Source of the DNA: Marinobacter azerbaijanicus
GTDB lineage: Bacteria; Pseudomonadota; Gammaproteobacteria; Pseudomonadales; Oleiphilaceae
Reading direction: 5' to 3'
DNA length: 64,000 nucleotides
Assembly (NCBI RefSeq): GCF_030250645.1
Contig: NZ_JASSVS010000001.1
Location: 682,001 to 746,000 of the forward strand
Both the position numbers and the translations under genes were made by a program. This document shows, one piece after another, positions 56,825 through 64,000 of the stretch (position 1 is the stretch's first letter; every line of letters begins with the position of its first letter). The notes under the pieces are model-generated. The model was not told where the DNA came from and searched no databases. It saw nothing but the letters and a program-made list of their open reading frames with translations.

Positions 56825-57122
56825 AGAGCGCCTGTTGCTCTGACATAACGGTATCGCGGAAATAAGGATTGGTTAGCGAGTTGACGGTTACCAAGTCCAC
56901 ATCTCGTCCAAGAATGGCTTCCAAGCCGGCTTTCAGGCCGAAATAGTCTGAAGAATATTCGCGAGCCGATAAGCCCTCTTCAAACTCAACAAGTAAATCC
57001 ACATCACTCTCGGGGGTGAATGAGCCACTTGTAGCAGATCCAAACACAGCCAGGTATTTGACGTGGTGCTCCAGACACAAACGCTCTATACCCTGTTGAG
57101 CCTGTTCAATAATCTGATTCAT
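56814..57122 (-). CDS. mntA: MntA-like nucleotidyltransferase antitoxin
   Basis: A 102-residue minimal nucleotidyltransferase. GSATSGSFTPESDVDLLVEF shows the GSx10DxD motif for ATP and metal binding. ATG 57122 has GGAAAAGATAGCC upstream; a TTG 21 bp earlier is less likely. MntA adds AMP to HepT and blocks its RNase activity. Confidence 0.88.
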   Translation of the reverse strand: MNQIIEQAQQGIERLCLEHHVKYLAVFGSATSGSFTPESDVDLLVEFEEGLSAREYSSDYFGLKAGLEAILGRDVDLVTVNSLTNPYFRDTVMSEQQALYAA

Positions 57123-57203
57123 GGCTATCTTTTCCAAATTCAAACGTAGTAAGTCATTCTATCTGAAGATACTGCTTCACCATAGAACTTGAAATAACGC
57201 GAT

Positions 57204-58613
57204 TCAGCCCGGAATAAGAATGTTAGAGTTCAGGTTGCCGTTGAGTATGTTTTTTAAAGCCCGCTTAGCACCGGCATCCCCGTGAACAATCCGGATCTCC
57301 GAGGGCGGCACCTCAATACCACTCATAAACCGCACCAGATCCGACTGCCCCGCGTGGGCCGAATAACCACCCACCTGATGTATTTGTGCGCGGATATCGT
57401 ACCGCTCGCAATCCAGCTCCACCCAACCGCCACGGGGCCCGTATTTCAGAATGTCCCGCCCCGGAGTCCCTTTCGCCTGGTAACCCACGAACAGCACATC
57501 ATTGCGCTCATCCGCCAGCATGGCCTTGAGATAATTCACTACTCTGCCACCGGCGCACATACCAGAGCCCGTCAGCACCACGCAAGGACGGTGTGATTCT
57601 GCCAGGTAGTCGACGGCGTTGAGGTGGTCTTCGTGGGAGTTGATAACGGTGAGTTGCTCGAAAGACAGCGGGTGCCGGCCCTGGTTGACCAGCTCTATGG
57701 CTTCGGCATCCCAGAAGGGTTTCAGATCGCGGTAGATTCGGGTGAAGGTGGCGGCGAGGGGGGAGTCGACAACGATTTCGAGGTTGTTCCAGGTCTCAGT
57801 AGTTATGGGGTCTGACCCCAAGGGGTCAGACCCCTTGCCAAATTCCCCAATCAACCCCTCAATCTCATACAACAACTCCTGCGTCCGCCCAATACTGAAC
57901 GCCGGAATCAACACCGTGCCGCCATCCGCAAGCGCATGCTCCAACACGGCCTTGAGCCGATAACGCCTGTCTTCCCGGCTCTCGTGATCCTTGTCACCGT
58001 AGGTGCTCTCAATCACCACCCGGTCCGCCCGCTCCGGCGGCTGTGGCTCTGGCAACAACGGCGCATGGGGTGCACCAAGGTCGCCACTGAACACAATCCG
58101 CTCGAACTCGCCGCCGCACTCCGCTTCGCATTCCACATAGGCCGAACCCAGAATGTGCCCTGCCCTCTGCAAACGCACGGAAAGCGATTCGTCCTTACCA
58201 TCAAACACCGAATGCCACTGCCCGTAAGGCACCGGCACAATCCGGGACCGAATCAGCCCCAGCACCCGCTCAATCAACGCCCGGTCGCGGGTGAAGCCAA
58301 TTTTCAGGGCATCCTCAAGAATCTCCGGCAGCATAATGGCCGAAGGCTCGGAACAGATAATCGGCCCCTCGAAACCGGCCGCAAGCAGATAGGGAATCCG
58401 CCCCACATGGTCGATGTGCACATGGGTAACCACCAGCGCACGGATGTGGCCGATGGGAAAATCAATGGAAAGGTCCGAGGCATTGGCGCCGTTCCCGGCT
58501 TCCTCGCCCTGGAAAAGGCCGCAATCAATCAGAATTCCGGAGTTGCCAACAACCAGTTCGTGGCAGGAACCGGTTACGCCTGTCACCGCTCCGTGGTGTT
58601 TTATGTCGATCAT
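57204..58613 (-). CDS. beta-CASP metallo-beta-lactamase-fold RNase-like enzyme
   Basis: A 469-residue MBL-fold hydrolase. The metal motif is His64-Val-His66-Ile-Asp68-His69 (VVTHVHIDHVGR); beta-CASP features follow (GDLGAPHAPL, STYGDKDHE, LIPAFSIGRTQELLYEIE, VVDSPLAATF, SGMCAGGRVVNYLK, HQVGGYSAHAGQSDLV). Such proteins act as mRNA 3'-end or CPSF-like ribonucleases. Residues about 259-272 (GKGSDPLGSDPITT) are an in-frame insertion carrying a GGGGTCAGACCCC repeat (57807-57836) and lack counterparts I recall. The rest appears intact. Confidence 0.85.
   Translation of the reverse strand: MIDIKHHGAVTGVTGSCHELVVGNSGILIDCGLFQGEEAGNGANASDLSIDFPIGHIRALVVTHVHIDHVGRIPYLLAAGFEGPIICSEPSAIMLPEILEDALKIGFTRDRALIERVLGLIRSRIVPVPYGQWHSVFDGKDESLSVRLQRAGHILGSAYVECEAECGGEFERIVFSGDLGAPHAPLLPEPQPPERADRVVIESTYGDKDHESREDRRYRLKAVLEHALADGGTVLIPAFSIGRTQELLYEIEGLIGEFGKGSDPLGSDPITTETWNNLEIVVDSPLAATFTRIYRDLKPFWDAEAIELVNQGRHPLSFEQLTVINSHEDHLNAVDYLAESHRPCVVLTGSGMCAGGRVVNYLKAMLADERNDVLFVGYQAKGTPGRDILKYGPRGGWVELDCERYDIRAQIHQVGGYSAHAGQSDLVRFMSGIEVPPSEIRIVHGDAGAKRALKNILNGNLNSNILIPG
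57807..57836. repeat. GGGGTCAGACCCC palindromes inside a coding region
   Basis: GGGGTCTGACCCC (57807-57819) next to AAGGGGTCAGACCCCTT (57820-57836). It encodes part of an in-frame insertion in the beta-CASP gene on the minus strand. Confidence 0.75.
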
Positions 58614-58654
58614 TACAACCTTCCTTGTTATTTAAAGACCGTTCTCCAGGTGCT

Positions 58655-58750
58655 TGTCGGATTACGGCTTCGCCTAATCCGACCTACAACTCCCAATGCC
58701 GACAATGCCAACGTAGGTCGGATTAGGCCCTCCGGGCCGTAATCCGACAA
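58655..58750. repeat. inverted pair of REP units
   Basis: Units 58655-58687 and 58713-58750 in opposite orientation, 30 bp before palindromic copy 5; they fill the left part of the 327-bp gap after the beta-CASP gene start. Confidence 0.85.
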
Positions 58751-58779
58751 ACGCAAAAGTCACCCACAAAGCCAGAATC

Positions 58780-58872
58780 GGCCCGGGGGTGGGGGTACCT
58801 TTTCTGCCAGAAAAAGGTGTCTGAGCGAAGCGAGTTCTTTTTCCAAAGAAAAGGTGCGCCTGCCGCCGGGCC
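58780..58872 (+). repeat. 93-bp palindromic element, copy 5
   Basis: Begins GGCCCGGGGGTGGGGGTACC; the right outer stem has drifted (GGTGCGCCTGCCGCCGGGCC), so the outer pairing is partly lost in this copy. Confidence 0.85.
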
Positions 58873-58919
58873 AGGCTCCATACCTATCAGGCTATAGCGA
58901 CAAAAGGATAAACTGAAAA

Positions 58920-58937
58920 TATCCTCCAAAGGGGATA
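58920..58937. promoter_or_regulatory. HipB-type operator
   Basis: TATCC, exactly 8 bp, GGATA: the operator described for HipB (TATCC-N8-GGATA). It ends 3 bp before the start codon of the hipB-like remnant. Confidence 0.75.
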
Positions 58938-58940
58938 AAC

Positions 58941-59104
58941 ATGAAAATCACATCACCCAAACTACTCGCCCAGGCGTTAAAAAATGCACGCACCGACAAA
59001 AAACTGACTCAGCAAAAAAAACAGCTGAGCAGATCGGCATTAAACAATCAACAATCTCAGGCTTCGAAAATCAGGCGGCGTGGCCTCGCTTGGAATGTGT
59101 TTGA
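58941..59104 (+). pseudogene. hipB: hipB-like antitoxin, frameshifted and truncated
   Basis: The translation begins MKITSPKLLAQALKNARTDK and KLTQQ, like the N-terminus of HipB-type HTH antitoxins. After the run of eight A residues (59014-59021) the frame is lost. In another frame the DNA continues AEQIGIKQSTISGFENQ, the expected DNA-recognition helix, then AAWPRLECV and a TGA at 59102. So a one-base insertion or two-base deletion in the A run broke the gene. No hipA toxin gene follows; instead the DUF2442 gene lies on the other strand and overlaps the 3' end. The operator upstream is intact. Confidence 0.7.
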
Positions 59105-59331
59105 TCGCCCTGCCCTGCCAACAAGCCCCGAACGCTGATATCTTCATCCAGCGAGTCCCAGTGAATGCCATAAACGCTCAGCTCAAAGTCATCCCGGGCG
59201 TTCTGGTCAGCGTGAAGCAGACGAGGAAACCAAGCCAGCGGAGCACCTATTGTGCGACCGTCCGAAAGCATGACCCAGAGATTGTCCTCATCGAACCAAG
59301 CTTTTTCAGGCGAAATAGTCATGCCAAGCAC
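59071..59331 (-). CDS. DUF2442 domain protein
   Basis: An 86-residue protein with the DUF2442 pattern (DNLWVMLSDGRTIGAPLAWFPRLLHA, DFELSVYGIHWDSLDEDISVRGLLAG). It overlaps the end of the DUF4160 gene by 26 bp on the same strand. The pair occurs together widely and is often suspected to be a toxin-antitoxin-like module, but activity is not proven. Confidence 0.82.
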   Translation of the reverse strand: MLGMTISPEKAWFDEDNLWVMLSDGRTIGAPLAWFPRLLHADQNARDDFELSVYGIHWDSLDEDISVRGLLAGQGDQTHSKRGHAA

Positions 59332-59548
59332 CCTCTAACAATTTCTGATTTTGTTCCGTCACCTCCAACAATACCCGAATCGTTCGGGCATCAAAACCAT
59401 CATTCCGCGCCAAAGATACTGAAGGCGATAGCCAGAACTTTGCTTCTTTGCCCGCTGCACGAACATGAATATGAGCTGGCTCTAGCGGATTACCTTCATT
59501 CGAGTAAAAAAAGAACTTGAAACCTTGATACCTGAAAATTACTGGCAT
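59306..59548 (-). CDS. DUF4160 domain protein
   Basis: An 80-residue protein; MPVIFRYQGFKFFFYSNEG is the typical DUF4160 start, then HIHVRA and the acidic helix EVTEQNQKLLEGAWHDYF. ATG 59548 (GCGAGGACTGC upstream) is preferred to a start 27 bp earlier. It is the first gene of a two-gene unit with DUF2442. Confidence 0.82.
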   Translation of the reverse strand: MPVIFRYQGFKFFFYSNEGNPLEPAHIHVRAAGKEAKFWLSPSVSLARNDGFDARTIRVLLEVTEQNQKLLEGAWHDYFA

Positions 59549-59630
59549 GCAGTCCTCGCAAATTTCAACAACCACTTCTGCCCGATATGGCTTCCAAGAA
59601 ATTTACCACATATCCCGGGACTTGCGTGGT

Positions 59631-59667
59631 TGTCGGATTACGATCCGATGGGCCTAATTCGACTTAT
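59631..59667. repeat. degenerate REP unit
   Basis: TGTCGGATTACGATCC and GGGCCTAATTCGACTTAT, decayed relative to other units. With copy 6 and the next REP it fills the 308-bp gap before the permease gene's 3' end. Confidence 0.7.
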
Positions 59668-59692
59668 GGGAGATGCCCTCAAAAGCTCGATC

Positions 59693-59785
59693 GGCCCGGA
59701 GGTGGGGGTACCTTTTCTGCCAGAAAAAGGTGTCTGAGCGAAGCGAGTTCTTTTTCCAAAGAAAAGGTAGCCCTGCCGCCGGGCC
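59693..59785 (+). repeat. 93-bp palindromic element, copy 6
   Basis: Begins GGCCCGGAGGTGGGGGTACC and ends CCCTGCCGCCGGGCC. Confidence 0.85.
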
Positions 59786-59812
59786 AGGCTCCACACCTAT
59801 CAGGCTAACGGG

Positions 59813-59845
59813 TGTCGGATTACGCCTTTGGCTAATCCGACCTAC
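59813..59845. repeat. REP unit
   Basis: TGTCGGATTACGCC and GGCTAATCCGACCTAC, 11 bp from the end of the permease gene. Confidence 0.85.
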
Positions 59846-59856
59846 GGATAGCCCAG

Positions 59857-61626
59857 TCAAAACCCCCAGACGAAGGGGATCAGGGAGATGGCTGTTGCGC
59901 CTACCAGCAGGCTCAGTGGGAAGCCCAGGCGGACATAGTCCATGAACTGGTAGCGGCCTGGGCCGTAGACCATCAGGTTGGTCTGGTAGCCCAAAGGGGT
60001 AATGAACGAGGCTGAGGCGGCGAACATCACCGCTACCGCGAAGGGCAGGAAATTTACGCCCAACTGCTCAGACACCGCTAACGCAATGGGAAACATCAGC
60101 ACCGCAGCCGCGTTGTTGGTAATCGCTTCGGTGAAGGCGGCGGTCAGTATATAAACCAGCGCCAGCGCCAGCCAGGGCGTCAACGGGCCGAAAAGGCCCA
60201 GCAAGCTGGTAGCCACCCACTGTGCCCCGCCCGTCTCGGTCATGGCGGTACCCAGGGCAAACGAAGCGGCAATCACCACCAGCACCGGCAGATCCACACT
60301 GCGGCGGGCACGGCTGGCAGTGATACAACCCGTCATGATCATCGCACCGGCGGCCAGAAAAGCGGCTGCAATAATCTGCAGCAGGCCCGAAGCACTGGCC
60401 AGAACCATCAACAACAGAATGCCAAGCGCCCGGGGCGCCCGGTGAAAATCCGGTGGCGTGGAATCGTTAAGGGCGCTGACCAGCAGAAAGTCCCGGCGGA
60501 ACCGATACTGCTCCACAAACTGATGGCTGGCCTCCAGCAACAGGGTGTCCCCCATTTTGAAGGTAATATCCCCCAGCTTCCCCGGCACACGTTTACCCTC
60601 GCGGGAAACGGACAGGATTGCCGCATTGAAGCGGGTACGGAAACGACTTTCCCGCACCGTCTTGCCCAAGGCCGGGAATTCCTGGCCCAGAACCACCTCC
60701 ACCAGGCAGCGCTGATGGTTGGCCAGATCCAGCTTCTGGATACTGGCCTGGGCGGGTTTCAGGCCCTGAATCCGGCGCAGCTCACTGGCGCACTCCGGCG
60801 CCCCCACAAAATACAGCTTGTCGCCAGGCTGCAGCATCCGGTCCGGCTCCACCGCCGTAATCAGCCGGCCACCCCGGTCGATCTCCGTCAGGTAGCCGTA
60901 ATTCAGTGCCCGCAGACCGGCCTGGGCCACTGTCTTGCCTACAAGAGGCCCGGTAGCGTCCACTTCAACCTCAACGCCGTATTCCCGAACCTGCTCCAGC
61001 TCTTCCTTCATGCCGCCGCGGTCCGGCAGAATACGGGAAGCCACCAGAACCAGATAACATCCACCTACCAGCAACAACGGCACACCCACCCAGGCCAGCT
61101 CGAACAGCCCCAGGTTAATCCCCAGCCGTGTCTGCAGCATGCCATCCACCACCAGATTGGTACTGGTACCGATCAGCGTGCAGGTGCCCCCCAGAATGGC
61201 AGCGTAACTCAGGGGCAAGAGAAGGCGGGAGGACGGAATACCCAAGCGTTGGGCCCAGTCCTGAATGGCGGGGATAAACATCGCCACAACGGCAGTATTG
61301 TTCATAAAACCACTGAGAATACCAGTGGGTACCAGCATACGCAGTTGAGCGCCGTTTTCGGTTTTGGGGTGCCCCAGCAGCAAACGGGCAATCCACTGCA
61401 CCGCCCCGGTTTCCTTCAGGCCAGCGGCCACCACATAAAGCGTTGCAATGGTAATCACACCCGGGTTACCGAAACCCGCCAACGCCTCAACCGGCCCCAG
61501 AATGCCGGTTATCAGCAGGAAGGCCAGGGCCGCCATCAACACCAGATCGGCCGACACCCGGGTAATCACCAGCGCAGCAAGAACCGTAAACAGGGTTAGC
61601 AGGGTAACAATGGCTTCCCATGCCAT
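59857..61626 (-). CDS. SLC13-family permease with two TrkA-C domains
   Basis: A 589-residue inner-membrane permease of the DASS/SLC13 type. Two membrane halves (about 1-190 and 395-589) flank two RCK/TrkA-C-like domains (about 205-375; GLRALNYGYLTEIDRGGR). Conserved stretches are FMNNTAVVAMFIPAI and the second-half EAITNNAAAVLMFPIA. The neighbour cysC suggests sulfate as a substrate, so it may be the sulfate-uptake protein of the locus; this is inference from context. Confidence 0.82.
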   Translation of the reverse strand: MAWEAIVTLLTLFTVLAALVITRVSADLVLMAALAFLLITGILGPVEALAGFGNPGVITIATLYVVAAGLKETGAVQWIARLLLGHPKTENGAQLRMLVPTGILSGFMNNTAVVAMFIPAIQDWAQRLGIPSSRLLLPLSYAAILGGTCTLIGTSTNLVVDGMLQTRLGINLGLFELAWVGVPLLLVGGCYLVLVASRILPDRGGMKEELEQVREYGVEVEVDATGPLVGKTVAQAGLRALNYGYLTEIDRGGRLITAVEPDRMLQPGDKLYFVGAPECASELRRIQGLKPAQASIQKLDLANHQRCLVEVVLGQEFPALGKTVRESRFRTRFNAAILSVSREGKRVPGKLGDITFKMGDTLLLEASHQFVEQYRFRRDFLLVSALNDSTPPDFHRAPRALGILLLMVLASASGLLQIIAAAFLAAGAMIMTGCITASRARRSVDLPVLVVIAASFALGTAMTETGGAQWVATSLLGLFGPLTPWLALALVYILTAAFTEAITNNAAAVLMFPIALAVSEQLGVNFLPFAVAVMFAASASFITPLGYQTNLMVYGPGRYQFMDYVRLGFPLSLLVGATAISLIPFVWGF

Positions 61627-61632
61627 AGGGAC

Positions 61633-62253
61633 TTATGCTCCGGGAGCGTGGGAGGGGGTAAAGATCAGTTGCCGATCCAGCAGGTAGCTGATTAAACGGT
61701 TCACACAGTCATCAACCGACATCTTCGAGGTGTCCAGACGAACTTCCGGGCGTTCCGGAGTTTCATAGGGCGAATCAATGCCTGTAAAGTGCTTGATCTT
61801 GCCGGCCCTGGCCTTCTCATACAGCCCCTTCGGATCCCGCTGTTCGCAGGTCTCAAGTGGTGTGTCCATGAACACTTCAATAAACTCCCCCGCCGGAAAC
61901 AGATTACGCACCAAGCGCCTATCGCTGGTGAACGGAGAAATAAACGCGCTGAGCACAATCACGCCGGAATCGGTAAACAGCTTGCTCACCTCGCCAATAC
62001 GGCGAATGTTCTCAACCCGGTCTTCATCGGAAAACCCAAGATCCTTGTTCAGCCCGTGGCGGACATTGTCGCCGTCCAACAGAAAGGTGTGGTAACCGCG
62101 CTCGAACAGGGCCACATCCAGCGCATTGGCAATGGTGGACTTGCCGGAACCACTCAGGCCGGTGAACCACAACAGACAGGGGCTCTGGTTCTTGATGGAA
62201 GCGCGATCCGCGCGGGTGACTTTCTGGTGATGCCAGACAATATTTTCAGACAT
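61633..62253 (-). CDS. cysC: adenylylsulfate kinase
   Basis: A 206-residue APS kinase that makes PAPS from APS and ATP. Walker [10 protein letters not shown] (32-40), the [26 protein letters not shown] substrate loop and [27 protein letters not shown] are all present. It lies 6 bp upstream of the SLC13 permease gene, so they are one operon for sulfate uptake and activation, perhaps for sulfated polysaccharide. Confidence 0.93.
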   Translation of the reverse strand: MSENIVWHHQKVTRADRASIKNQSPCLLWFTGLSGSGKSTIANALDVALFERGYHTFLLDGDNVRHGLNKDLGFSDEDRVENIRRIGEVSKLFTDSGVIVLSAFISPFTSDRRLVRNLFPAGEFIEVFMDTPLETCEQRDPKGLYEKARAGKIKHFTGIDSPYETPERPEVRLDTSKMSVDDCVNRLISYLLDRQLIFTPSHAPGA

Positions 62254-62345
62254 TAAACAGCAATCCTGCTTTTAAATTTAATTATGTTGTAGCTAGTCAG
62301 AACCGTTTTTTCTCGTCACCTGACACGCCCTCCGAAGGTTCGATC

Positions 62346-62438
62346 GGCTCGGCGGTGGGGGTACCTTTTCTGCCAGAAAAAGGTGTCTGAGCGAAGCGAG
62401 TTCTTTTTCCAAAGAAAAGGTACCCCTGCCGCCGGGCC
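62346..62438 (+). repeat. 93-bp palindromic element, copy 7
   Basis: Begins GGCTCGGCGGTGGGGGTACC and ends GGTACCCCTGCCGCCGGGCC. Confidence 0.85.
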
Positions 62439-62464
62439 AGCCACCCAAAGTGCAGGCTACATGA

Positions 62465-62497
62465 TGTCGGATTACGCCTTCGGCTAATCCGACCTAC
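62465..62497. repeat. REP unit abutting the polysaccharide gene
   Basis: TGTCGGATTACGCC and GGCTAATCCGACCTAC; it ends 2 bp before the stop codon of the next gene. Confidence 0.85.
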
Positions 62498-62499
62498 CC

Positions 62500-64000
62500 C
62501 TACACTGACAGGCGGCGCACCTTCGAATCATCCTGTTGCCCGGCAGCGGCAATATCCGACTGGCCGTTACACCAAACCAGGTCTTCCAGATCGCCGTTCG
62601 GTGCATAACCGGTCTTCGCGTTTTTCAGTACCTCTATCACCGCACTGCAATCGAACGTCTGGCTGGCACGCTGAAGCTGGCTGAGGAATTCTTCCACCTG
62701 CTCCCAGGCCAGAGACACTTCCCGCGCCATCATGATTCGGGGGTGCGAGGTGCCCTGGGGGTCGTCACCAATCAGCAGCTCTTCGAAAAGCTTCTCTCCG
62801 GGGCGCAAACCGGTATAGACCACTTCAATATCACCACTGGGGTCGTCCTCGGTTTTCTCTTCGAGCCCCATCAGATGAATCATCTTCCGGGCCAGGTCCG
62901 CAATTTTCACCGGCTCTCCCATATCCAGCACAAACACTTCGCCGCCCACGCCAATACTGCCTGCCTGCAGCACAAGCTGGCTGGCTTCGGGGATGGTCAT
63001 AAAGTAACGGATAATATCCGGATGGGTGACGGTAATCGGGCCGCCATCGCGAATCTGATCCCGGAACAGGGGCACCACGGAACCGGAGGAACCAAGCACG
63101 TTACCAAAGCGGACCATGGAGAAAACCGTCTTCTGCTGCCGTTGTGCCAACGCCTGCAACACCAGCTCCGCCAGCCTCTTGCTGGCACCCATCACATTGG
63201 TGGGACGTACTGCCTTGTCTGTTGAAATCAACACGAACCGTTCAACACCAGCAGCAACGGCCGCTTCGGCAGTGTGCCAGGTGCCAAATACGTTGTTCTG
63301 AATCCCTTCAATGACATTGTGTTCCACCAACGGCACATGCTTATAGGCCGCGGCGTGATAAACCGTCTGAACACCAAACGCCCTCATCACAGTTTCACAA
63401 CGGCGCCGATGGTTTACGTTACCAAGCAGCGGGTGCAGCTCCACCCCCAGCCCTTCAATCTGGTTGATGGAACTCAGCTCCCGTTCGATGGCATACAGGG
63501 AAAACTCGGACTGCTCGAAGAGCACCAGCGAACGCGGGCGGTGGCGAATGATCTGGCGGCACAGCTCCGAACCGATTGAACCTCCGGCACCGGTAACCAT
63601 CACGGACTTCTGGTACAGGCTCTTGGCTACAACTGCAGAATCCGGCCGAACCGGGTCCCGCCCCAGCAGATCTTCAATTTCCAGATCCCGGATATCATTG
63701 ATCCGAGCCTGACCGGCCACCAGCTCTGACATAGAGGGGACTGTCTGAACTGGAATCGATAACGGCTCCAGTTGCTTCAGCAACTTCTTGCGATCAATCT
63801 TGGTATCTTCGTCCAGTGCCAGCAAAATTCGCTGTACTCGATGCTTGGGCAAATGCTTGGCGATGTGATTAATGCTCATCACCGGCAGACCATTGATGGT
63901 GGACTTATGGTTTGCCCGGTCAAATGTCACGAAAACTGCCGGCCGGTACTCCGTGCCTTGCTCAAGAGCAGACGCCAACTGCATACCCGTTTCACCAGCC
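62500..64000 (-). CDS. nucleoside-diphosphate-sugar epimerase/dehydratase (WbpM/CapD-like), partial
   Basis: The C-terminal part (about 500 residues) of a polysaccharide-synthesis protein of the WbpM/CapD family, cut by the window end. The frame stays open upstream with GETGMQLASALEQG, the end of a CoA-binding-like domain, so the N-terminal membrane region lies outside. The SDR domain begins at VMVTGAGGSIGSELCRQI (NAD binding); AAAYKHVPLVEHN and STDKAVRPTNVMGASKRLAE follow, then GDIEVVYTGLRPGEKLFEELL. In most members the catalytic Tyr is replaced by Met, as here (NVMGASK). It makes 4-keto-6-deoxy sugars for O-antigen or capsule. Confidence 0.92.
   Translation of the reverse strand, partial: AGETGMQLASALEQGTEYRPAVFVTFDRANHKSTINGLPVMSINHIAKHLPKHRVQRILLALDEDTKIDRKKLLKQLEPLSIPVQTVPSMSELVAGQARINDIRDLEIEDLLGRDPVRPDSAVVAKSLYQKSVMVTGAGGSIGSELCRQIIRHRPRSLVLFEQSEFSLYAIERELSSINQIEGLGVELHPLLGNVNHRRRCETVMRAFGVQTVYHAAAYKHVPLVEHNVIEGIQNNVFGTWHTAEAAVAAGVERFVLISTDKAVRPTNVMGASKRLAELVLQALAQRQQKTVFSMVRFGNVLGSSGSVVPLFRDQIRDGGPITVTHPDIIRYFMTIPEASQLVLQAGSIGVGGEVFVLDMGEPVKIADLARKMIHLMGLEEKTEDDPSGDIEVVYTGLRPGEKLFEELLIGDDPQGTSHPRIMMAREVSLAWEQVEEFLSQLQRASQTFDCSAVIEVLKNAKTGYAPNGDLEDLVWCNGQSDIAAAGQQDDSKVRRLSV

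Noticed and set aside
60442..61599. 385-codon open frame on the plus strand
   Set aside because: Antisense shadow of the SLC13 permease gene.

Overview
The window looks like a chromosome segment of a marine gammaproteobacterium of the Marinobacter type. This is inferred from gene content: an MvaT-family nucleoid protein, separate gspN/gspC/gspD type II secretion genes, paired acyl-CoA dehydrogenases, a LemA/M48 pair, polar-flagellum filament genes and moderate-to-high GC. No 16S rRNA or other decisive marker is present.

Layout. 0-13 kb: an acyl-CoA dehydrogenase pair, a voltage-sensor-like membrane protein, an amidase, NhaD, a fused SecDF gene broken by a 7-bp duplication, initiator tRNA, and divergent fadI and long fabG genes. 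13-29 kb: a Val-Asp-Val tRNA cluster, envelope proteins, purE and purK, sodB, a GGDEF-EAL protein, lemA with an M48 protease, gspN-gspC-gspD, and groES-groEL behind a likely heat-shock promoter. 30-36 kb: an SDR, a REP-associated tyrosine transposase lying among REP repeats, an Atl-like protein, an AmpG-like permease, yajQ, a response regulator, a candidate small RNA and an AraC regulator. 37-46 kb: argG, a periplasmic binding protein, and fliS-fliD-flaG-fliC with a second, divergent flagellin. 45.7-59.6 kb: accessory material, with Phd/VapC, PemK/MazF-like and HepT/MntA toxin-antitoxin pairs, a broken hipB with an intact operator, a DUF559 nuclease and DUF4160/DUF2442. Between these lie a TPR-methyltransferase-like protein, sbcB, signalling genes, mvaT, a UDP-sugar dehydrogenase and a beta-CASP enzyme. 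59.8-64 kb: an SLC13 permease, cysC and the start of a surface-polysaccharide locus (WbpM/CapD-like, cut by the window end).

Intergenic DNA holds several repeat families. (1) Three roughly 110-bp elements have 28-29-bp self-complementary arms that differ between copies, around a conserved core that folds into two small hairpins, each with an ANGGA loop. (2) Seven 93-bp near-palindromes show compensatory changes in their stems. (3) About twenty REP units with the GTAGGTCGGATTAG / CGTAATCCGACA motif surround the REP transposase gene. (4) GC-rich CCCCTCTCCCC palindromes occur near the PemK-like and DUF559 genes. (5) GGGGTCAGACCCC palindromes occur twice, once inside a coding region. Family 1, a possible set of RNA-level binding platforms for a CsrA/RsmA-type protein, is the most novel-looking signal.

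All calls rest on reading sequence and translated motifs by eye. No database search or folding program was run.
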